Source: Nymphaea colorata (Eukaryota > Streptophyta > Magnoliopsida > Nymphaeales > Nymphaeaceae). From it: DNA of 64,000 nucleotides. A program made the translations under genes and the position numbers. Location: the NCBI RefSeq assembly GCF_008831285.2, contig NC_045149.1, forward strand, positions 3,835,500-3,899,499, written 5' to 3'. Below are positions 56,851 to 64,000 of this stretch, in pieces; within the stretch, counting starts at the first letter, position 1, and every line of letters begins with the position of its first letter. The notes beneath the pieces were generated by a model. The model had not been told where the DNA came from. It did no database searches and saw only the letters and a program-made list of their open reading frames with translations.

Positions 56851-59168
56851 GAGTATGACTAAACATAAGCCTGGCCAGTGGGCTGGTGTAAGGCCCTTAT
56901 CCTGGCCGAAAGGCCAGGGATGGCATGGCTTGGCCAGCCAGAGGTGATCGACCTGGCTAGCTGAGGCTTGGCAAGAAGATGCCATGGAAAAAGGCACTTA
57001 TCTGGTCCCAAAGAAGCATGCAGCGATGGCTCTGGTCGGCAAAAGCAGGCCGGCAGTCGACAGGAGCAAACTGGAAGTCAGTAGACGTAGGCCAGAAGAT
57101 AGCAGCAACATGTAGTCTGAAATTTATGGTAGACCAGAGATTTTGGGTGCTCCGATGCTCGCACGAGGAGATCGCCTACAACACTTATATAAGGAACTAT
57201 GATAGTGAAGGGGCATCGGTCCCTGGACGTGTGGCCTGATAGGACTTATCCCGACGTTGACCAAAATCCAATCCTGACTGCCAATCCTATCCACAAGATC
57301 AATGTTGCGGACCTACCTTAACCCAAGCCAAGAACAGCCAGCGGACTGGTTGAGGCAGGCCGAGATAACGACGATGGCACACAGTAAGGGCCTTCGGCAT
57401 AGCAAGGCTGGGTGGAAGGCCGCGGCCTAGTGTGCGGTCATAAAGGGTAGGCAACCAAAGGAAGACGGCCCCTGGTGGGAACCTAGACCCGGCCGACAAA
57501 TTCCTAAGCCCAAGTGTAGATCCTAACTCTAGGATCACTCGCGGGAGTCTAAAAACCAAACTTAAAACGAGTTATATTTACAAATATTCCCTGCCAGACA
57601 ACAACCCCGGCTTAAAGTACCTTGGGACAAAGATACAAGTGCGGTTTCCCAAACCCAAGGGCTAAAACCTACTACAAGACTAGGGGGATCAAGCTTTTAC
57701 AATCATGAGCAATACAAATGTCTTCTCTCGCAACTCACTCACATTCACACGCAAACTACAACATTCATGCCTAAGAACGGCCAAACCTTGCCCATCCCTT
57801 AAGTGGTCTTGCTTCGCAGCTGTGTCCTTGGGAAAGTGCCTCGGAGGGACTACCGACGGTAGCTATAGGCTAGAGCTTGGCTGGAAAGAAAATGCACTTG
57901 ATTACCCCGTTCTATAGGATGTTTAGGGTTTACCTAGCTGATGGTCTTGGCTGAATTCAGCAATGGAATCTGAGAGAAAACTAGTGGCAAAGCCACTCTC
58001 AGATATCGCAGCAAGGTGGAACTGAAGTCACGGCCCGCCTGGTTGAAGGTGCTTAGAAGTCTGTTGGAGCTGGCTGAGGGGTATCGGCAATGCTGGACAA
58101 CAGCGTTGGTCGCTATCGCCTAAGGGCACCGAAGGTGTTGTGCCTGCTATCGGCCTCAGATGGCCGTGGAATTGCACCTACGGTTGGCCTCGGTCGGCCG
58201 CATGCAGCTATAGGTAAGGACGAGCACGCTGGATGCGGTAGGGGCTCAGCCCACCTGGCTGAGGTCACCTAATGCGCCTGCTTAGTTTAGCAGCAACTGT
58301 CGGCACAGGATCCGGTAGATGATCACCACACGTTGGATGGTGCCTATCGGATGTCGATGGTGTCACAAACTGTATTGGAGGTGAACCTAACTACAGGACT
58401 TCAAGGGGACAGGCCGGGCTCGGAAGAAGGAAGTGAGCTCGGTACGGGTTAGGTTGGGCTTGGTCTAGGATTAGAATGGTTTGGGTCTTTCTCTGGCCTT
58501 CTTATTCTCAATTAGCTAACGCATCGAGAAAAGCCAAGAGATAAGCTAGGTTTGGGTTGGTCGAACCTAGTGGGCTCGGTTGACTCGATTCAAGGTAGGT
58601 CGACAGTTATGGCTTGGGGTAGGCAAAAGATGGCTTGAGGTTGCGGAAGGGGTTACAATCGGTGAGAGGAGATTAATATGAGGTAAATGTTGGGTATTGA
58701 TTAGGCTGAGCTGTTTCAGATAAGGAGACAGTCCAAGAGACTCGTTTGGGGTTATGGAAGTTAAGGCTAGGATTGATGGAATAATGCCAATGATGGGAGT
58801 GTTAAAGGATAAGGAGTGTAGGTCGGAAGAAGGAGTAATGATAGGGTGAGGGCGATGATGAGGCCGGTTACGAAATGAGGTTAAGACTCGCATGGAGTGG
58901 GTAAGGATGGTTACGAGAGGGAGGTATGCTAAGGGGTGCGAAGTGAGGTTCCTAGCTAGGGGAGTTCAATACGTACCTTAATTGCTCAATGATGGTGCTT
59001 GGATGATGCGAGATGAGGGGAGTAAGTGCTTGTGAGGGTGTAGGAGATGATGTGGCATTGTATCGTCGGATGACAGCCACGTGGAGGATGAACGACTGGA
59101 GTTGAGTGTGCTAGGGAGAAGTGTAACTCCCAAATTTAAGACGAGAAGCTCAAAAGGAGGCTGGGGAG
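56850..59168. repeat. GC-rich LTR-like sequence
   Basis: Sequence rich in 'tggccag', 'cggc' and 'ggctgag' words, with no credible gene. The part at about 57,500-57,670, read on minus ('tagtaggtttta', 'acttgtatctttgtcc', 'cgcgagtgatcct'), parallels the LTR end at 63,385-63,545, so an inverted LTR of that family probably lies here. At 59,152-59,168 a purine tract (AAAAGGAGGCTGGGGAG) precedes a TGTAACGACC start. Confidence 0.45.
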
Positions 59169-62100
59169 TGTAACGACCACAATTTCCGCCTAGGCGCTGG
59201 TTTGGTTCCGCCTAGCCGAGCGTGCGATTTGCTTGATTTTGGGATTGGCTAAACGGGAACTCCAACTCTTTTCTCGGCAGCGATTCCGATTTGTTGTTGG
59301 TTGGTTTGCTGCCGCTATGGACAGATTTCTCAAGCCGATCTATCGATTGATCTCACTGAAATCCGACTGGCCTTCTACCAATGGATTCTAGTGATCCTTC
59401 TCGATTTCTCACAGTGAAAAACAGTCCTAAACAAGTCGAATGTCGATCTTCCTTTCCAATAACTTTCTCTCAATTTTGGGATAGGGATCAAGAGGCTTAC
59501 TAGGGTCGATTTTTGTCGGCTTGGCTTCTGATCAAGTAGGGAAGGAACCGGGAGATGCTTTGGGTACCTACCTCTTCTCTTGCAGTCGGAGTCGATTGCT
59601 CGAGTACTAGTCGACTAGAGCCACGAGTCGATCTTCTTTAAGCCTTCCCGAGATCGTCTCACTGCCTCTAATTCCTTTTGTGAATGAAGCAATTGCACCG
59701 TGAGATGATAACAATTCAATCGGGGAATTACACGAAGGATGAGGACACCCAAGGAGGAATTCTGGTGGCCTCTAAGTTCATCTCCAAACCTGTTATGCCT
59801 CAATGAGGACCATGGGTTGGAGCCTTTGGATTCCGATCACCGCCGGTAGGTCGATAAAGGAAAGAGAGAGACGAGAGCCAATTCACACTAACAACTTCAA
59901 CTTGATTCTTGATTGCATAATGAAAAAGGACTTCTACGAAAGCTTAAATACATAACGTAGAACTGATTCTAACACGTGAACCGAGACACTTGCTGAAATG
60001 AAACGACTCAACTAAAGTTTAGAGAGTTAGGCCTCTTCTGTAGCCATATAACTTGCCTAAGTTCGGCCTTAGGCTGCCCGCTTGGACTGGGTAGGACTAA
60101 ACTCGAAGTTTGGACTCATTTTAGCCGGATCTAGGTCTAGTTCCCTTGCTCGGTCTGCCTTGAAGTCCTCAGTCCGCTGCCCGCGCTCTGCCGATGATGC
60201 TCCGTCCACACCACCCGGTGCATCAACTTCAGGTCTGCCGTTAGCCTCCCTTGATCTTTTAGTGTTGTCTACCATGCTGGCCGGCAACTTGGCTGACGCT
60301 GGCCGGCCTTCTCAGCCATGCTTGTAGTAACTCTCGGCCACTTGGTAGGAAGGTCTACATCAGCCCCCACCAGATTGTTAGCACCAAGTGTAGTTCGGCA
60401 GAGCAAGGCCAAACCAAGGAAGGAAATGTTGCAATAGGGTGTGCAGCCGACGAAAGGTGCCAACCAAAAAAGAGAAGTGCCAGCTTGACTCCGAAGGAAG
60501 AAGTATATCAGGCCAAGAAGCGCCAACTGAGAGAGGTTAACACCGAACAACAAGGCCCATGTGTTAACTGTGAGGTTAAGTTCACGTCTACAGCTCAGAT
60601 CAAGGCCACGGCAGTTGACAGCCGGTCACCGTCGGCTAGGGACATAGGCACAGCCACAGGAGACAGAGGCACAATGGGCCGAGCGCAAAGTGGCAGCATT
60701 GGCCGAACAACATCGGCTAGGCACTCAAGCAAGGGCACAGACAATAACAGTCAGACAGGTCGAACCCAGAGTAACACCGCTGGTCAAGCAGTGGCCAGGC
60801 GCTCAGGCGAAGGACCAAGCAGCCACAATAGTATTGACCAAGTAGGACCGGCCAGAGGCACGACACAGGTCAAAGAGGTATACGCCAGTCCAGCAAGGTC
60901 AATTGGCTGACTAAGTGCAGTGCCAACGAATGGAGCACAGACAACTTGAAGACCGGACCTAGATGAGCCATGGAACCAAACCCAGGTCGAGTCCAAACCT
61001 GAGTCCATCGGGGTAGTTAGGTTCGAGTCTAGATATGTTAGACTAGGACCCGAGACTTTTGGTCATCCCGTCTTGGTTCTGCTTATTTACTTTTGTTTTA
61101 TATTTGCTTAAGTAAGTCGAGTCTTATTTCTGTCTTTGTCTCAGTTCACTCATGGAACCAGTTTGCAATTTGTATTTAAACCCCTTATAAGCGATTTTGG
61201 CATTATGCTTTTGGAAAAAGAATAGAAGATTGGCTTGAGATCGTCTCTTATTTCCTCGCCCGTGTGGTGTGTATCTCCCCCGCCGAGAGGTGGTGACATG
61301 GTGTATCCCCAAGCTTCCAGCCTGTGGTTCTGGCCTGAGTGAAGAGAGGAAGACCCGAACGTGGAGGTGGAAGGAAAACCTCCATTGACGTTGTCGTCCT
61401 ATGTGTATTTCCCCGACGCAATACAAGCTCCTCTTGGTGCAGCCTCCCTTGATGACGAAGGGTGGCTTGAGGCCGGTTGAGACTACGAGGAGGTTTGGAG
61501 AAGATTGGTCCATGGCTCTGCCCGACGAGTACCCAAATGTCGACAAATCTAGCAGCGAAAAGCAAGGTGCGTACCGTACTCTCACATGGTTCCATTCCCC
61601 TTTTAGCCATAGATAGGCCAAGCGAAAGTCTACCCTAGTAGGTTGTTCTCTCCCCGGGCACATCGGGAGGACAACAGTCGAAAAGGTCGGTCGGAGTTGG
61701 GTCTTAGACCAAGCAAAAGTCTACCCTAGTAGGCTGTTCTCTCTCTGGGCACATCGGGAGGAAAATAGCCAGAAAGGTTCGCCGAAGTTGGGTCTAGGTG
61801 AGCCAACGGAGTTCGACTCTAGTAGGCGGCTTTCCCCCTATAGAATCTATGGAGATTGTGGTTGGAAAGGTCAAGCTAAGCCCCGGCTTAGCTTGTTCTC
61901 TCGCCGAAATGAAACTGAAAGGTTGTGGTGGTCGCTGTTGGTGGATGGCCAGTGGTGACTGTGGCATTCTATTGGAGGAACAAAGCAGTGAACAGAGCAC
62001 GTGATAGTCGACTCTCTTAGTCAAAATTGAGGGTGGCGCCGCCCAATGAGAATCGCCCAGACGAAAGCAACAATTTGGGCCGAGCCGTAGCCAAGTCCAA

Positions 62101-62194
62101 CCACGGATGACGGCATAGTGAGCGTGGCTGAAATCGCTCAACCTGTGGCCGGAACTCTTGCCGCTGCATACTATCCGACGACTCCTTGGGATCT
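59169..62194 (+). repeat. LTR and nested LTR-like blocks
   Basis: It begins TGTAACGACCACAATTTCC directly after a polypurine tract, as a 3' LTR would. Within it, 59,830-60,050 looks like an LTR promoter in reverse ('ttatgtatttaagctttcg' on minus), and 61,165-61,195 carries 'tatttaaaccccttataag', a TATA-like start of another. Frames of 140-179 codons (60,485-60,910 and 61,124-61,663) are GC-driven and show no domain. Boundaries between nested pieces could not be fixed. Confidence 0.4.
61625..61900 (+). repeat. 91-bp tandem repeat, two good copies plus a diverged third
   Basis: Units start at 61,625 and 61,716 (aaagtctaccctagtaggt/c), each with 'gggcacatcgggagga' and 'ggagttgggtct'. A third, more diverged unit begins near 61,809 (gttcgactctagtaggcgg). 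They lie in LTR-like sequence downstream of the TATA-like site at 61.17 kb. Confidence 0.85.
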
Positions 62195-63596
62195 CTTGTC
62201 AATTCCCAAATTTGCCAATTATCAATAAATACATCATTAATTCGGAGCCAAAGTCAAGAAGGGTAAAATCATCATTTGGGAGCAGGCATTAAAGCCAATC
62301 GCAAGGATCAGAGCTCATTAACACCCGCACGACCCTTGGGGTTTTCCGCGTCAAGGTTCGAGGCATTCAAGGCTCAAGCCTTCCATCCCCATCCTCCAAT
62401 CCATCACGTGTCAGCATCCTAGGGCCCAAGCCGTTCGTGACTCCTAGGGGCAATCAATTGGGGTCAACCCCCTCTCCTCATCCTCCACCCGCATTCAAGG
62501 TAAGTGTCTTAACTCACCGTGCAAACCTCCCTCTTTCTCGTGAGCTTCCCCCTTCTCTTTGTAATCCTCTTCTTCCCCCATCGTAACTAGCCATTAGCCT
62601 TAACTCTCCTTCTTGAGAATCCTCTCCTCCGTCGTGACTTGCCCCAAGTCATTAATCTTACCATTTCCCCTAGTTGAGCCTTAACCTCCCTCATAAACTC
62701 TCTTGTAACCCCACACTTAGCAATAGCTAGTCATTAAACCTCGTCCAACCCGAGACCCTAACCCTAACCACATGACCTAGACCTAAGTTTGAGTCACCTA
62801 GACCAGCCTACTTGACCTACCTCATCCACTCTAGCTAACCGTTAAGCCGTGAGTGCCTTAGCCTTGTAGCCTTCTCGGCCCTACTCACCGGTGGGCTAAT
62901 AGAGAATAAGAAGGCCAAGAAACACCCTCCACCTTAGCAGCCATAGAAACCTCTTCCATCACCAAGCTCAATTCTTCATTCCGAGCTTGGTCTCTTTGCT
63001 TTGGGAAATTCCGTAGCTAGGTCTTCCCACAAGGCAGCCCGTGTCCATCGACGCTCGTCCGATAGCCGCCGTCACCTTCCATCATCACCTTCGTCCTCGG
63101 CCAGGCTGGCTGAGCCTCTTGCAACAACATCGTCATCCTCGGCCAGGTGGGCTGAGCCTCTTGTGGTGTCATCATCACCCTCGGCCAGGCGGGCCAAGTT
63201 GCATTCCCTCATTTTGTGCAGCAGGCGCCTTCACATCCAGTTGCTTCCGCACTTCTTTGACAACCATCGTTGTTTGGCCGACATTCCTCAGCCGTTAGTT
63301 TTGCATCCTGTCATTTCTTTTTGTTGAATCGAGTGAGTCGTGAGTGGATCTTGTGTCACTCATAGTTGTATTGGCCTAACCCTTAGTTGATGTAGTAGGT
63401 TTAAACTGGGTTCGGGACGATCCTACCTGTATCTTTGTCCTAGAGAAGTGTCAAGCCAGGGTTCCTGTCCAGCGGGTTTTAGGATTTTAGTACTAGCTAG
63501 TCTTAGTCTGGTCTTAGGCTCCTCGAGTGATCTTGGGTAGCATATTCTACACTAACATCTGGTTTTTTTTCCAGTGCTGGTGAAGGGTCTCTAACA
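62195..63596 (+). repeat. probable 5' LTR of an element leaving the window
   Basis: The right end is well placed: ...GGTCTCTAACA at 63,596, followed by a primer binding site. The left end is tentative at 62,195 (TGTCAATTCCCAAATTTG), whose wording resembles the TGTAACTCCCAAATTT at 59,131. It includes CT-rich text and two 'ccctaac' units near 62,755. 63,385-63,545 is similar to the minus strand of 57,500-57,670. Confidence 0.5.
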
Positions 63597-63599
63597 GTT

Positions 63600-63610
63600 T
63601 GTATCAGAGC
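63600..63610 (+). other. primer binding site-like sequence
   Basis: TGTATCAGAGC, one base short of the standard TGGTATCAGAGC that pairs with initiator methionine tRNA, lies 3 bp after a terminal CA. It marks the start of the internal region of the element at the right edge. Confidence 0.7.
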
Positions 63611-63696
63611 AAGCTTGAGACTATCATCAGTAGGTTTCAGTTTTCAGCAAGTGTCAGTTGGATTACAGCAATAGTTAGAAGAAGTCTTTCAGTTTC

Positions 63697-64000
63697 ATGA
63701 GTGTCAACCAGATGTCATCTTGGGAAGAAGAAGCCTCGGAGGGCAAACCCACTTGTGGCTATGAGTCCGACAACAACGGGTCATATGGGAAATACGAGCA
63801 ATATTCCGATAATGAAGCCCAAAGCCAGTTCAGTGGAGAACATTCAGAGGCTTTAGACATGGAAAGCTGATACGAGGTCGATGATGGAGACTCAGCAAGC
63901 GACTCCCAAGAGGAGAAGAAGAATAAGTTGAAGAGGACATGACTGATGATGAGGAACATCCCTCAGAGGGACAAGCCGATGACTACCCTCATTCAAGTTC
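63697..64000 (+). pseudogene. start of gag-like ORF, incomplete at window edge
   Basis: The first ATG after the primer site opens MSVNQMSSWEEEASEGKPT and continues as an acidic, Ser/Tyr/Gln-rich frame (SYGKYEQYSDNEAQSQF) for 57 codons to a TGA at 63,868. The same frame continues VDDGDSASDSQEEKKNKLK before another stop. Its position right after LTR and primer site is that of gag. The acidic leader alone does not identify the family, and the conserved core would lie beyond the window. Confidence 0.4.

Noticed and set aside
60485-60910. 141-codon Gly/Ser/Thr-rich plus ORF
   Set aside because: Low-complexity composition from GGC/CAC-rich LTR-like DNA, with no conserved block.
61124-61663. 179-codon minus ORF
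   Set aside because: It lies across LTR-like promoter and leader sequence in GC-rich DNA where chance frames are long; no motif seen.
62755-62775. Telomere-like ccctaaccctaac
   Set aside because: Only two units in CT-rich LTR sequence, which is not evidence of an interstitial telomere.

Overview
This is nuclear DNA of a flowering plant, dominated by transposable elements. The signs are a clathrin light chain gene of plant type with long introns, chromodomain Ty3/gypsy and Ty1/copia retroelements, an endogenous plant pararetrovirus, and many (CT)n, (TA)n and purine-rich tracts. I cannot name the species. I recognise only one apparently intact host gene. No rRNA, tRNA, CRISPR array or bacterial feature was seen.

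Layout. 0.5-8 kb: a heavily decayed Ty3/gypsy element, probably Tat/Ogre-like, with a gag fragment, a degenerate 31/49-bp tandem array, an RNase H fragment and LTR-like ends. 8.1-10.2 kb (-): a broken Ty1/copia element. 10.2-14.4 kb: mostly unrecognised, ending in a short exon remnant of a PDR/ABCG transporter cut off by the next element. 14.4-22.1 kb (+): a Tekay/Del-like chromovirus with a 2.7-kb 5' LTR and all pol domains, disabled by stops and deletions. 22.1-25.1 kb: an endogenous badnavirus/tungrovirus-like pararetrovirus (-) abutting that element's truncated 3' LTR, with a short oppositely oriented ORF behind it. 25.1-27.1 kb: 62-bp tandem repeats and a TA-rich island. 27-33 kb: repeat-rich noncoding DNA with a 160-bp tandem array. 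33-36.3 kb (+): a second truncated chromodomain gypsy element and its LTR.

38.9-55.3 kb is the most notable part. A clathrin light chain gene runs on the minus strand from 55,300 to 45,434 in three exons (340 codons). Its 8.4-kb first intron holds a decayed copia element and a gypsy gag fragment. The 3' half of the gene, with its introns and part of the intronic copia element, is duplicated in inverted orientation about 3.1 kb downstream (39,176-41,925). That copy lies between two same-orientation LTR pieces of the gypsy family seen at 34.7 kb, as if carried inside an LTR element. It has lost most of exon 2 through a deletion with 5-bp microhomology but keeps exon 3 open.

56.8-64 kb is more GC-rich and made of nested LTR-like sequence, with a 91-bp tandem repeat and, at the right edge, an LTR end, primer binding site and start of a gag-like ORF that leaves the window.
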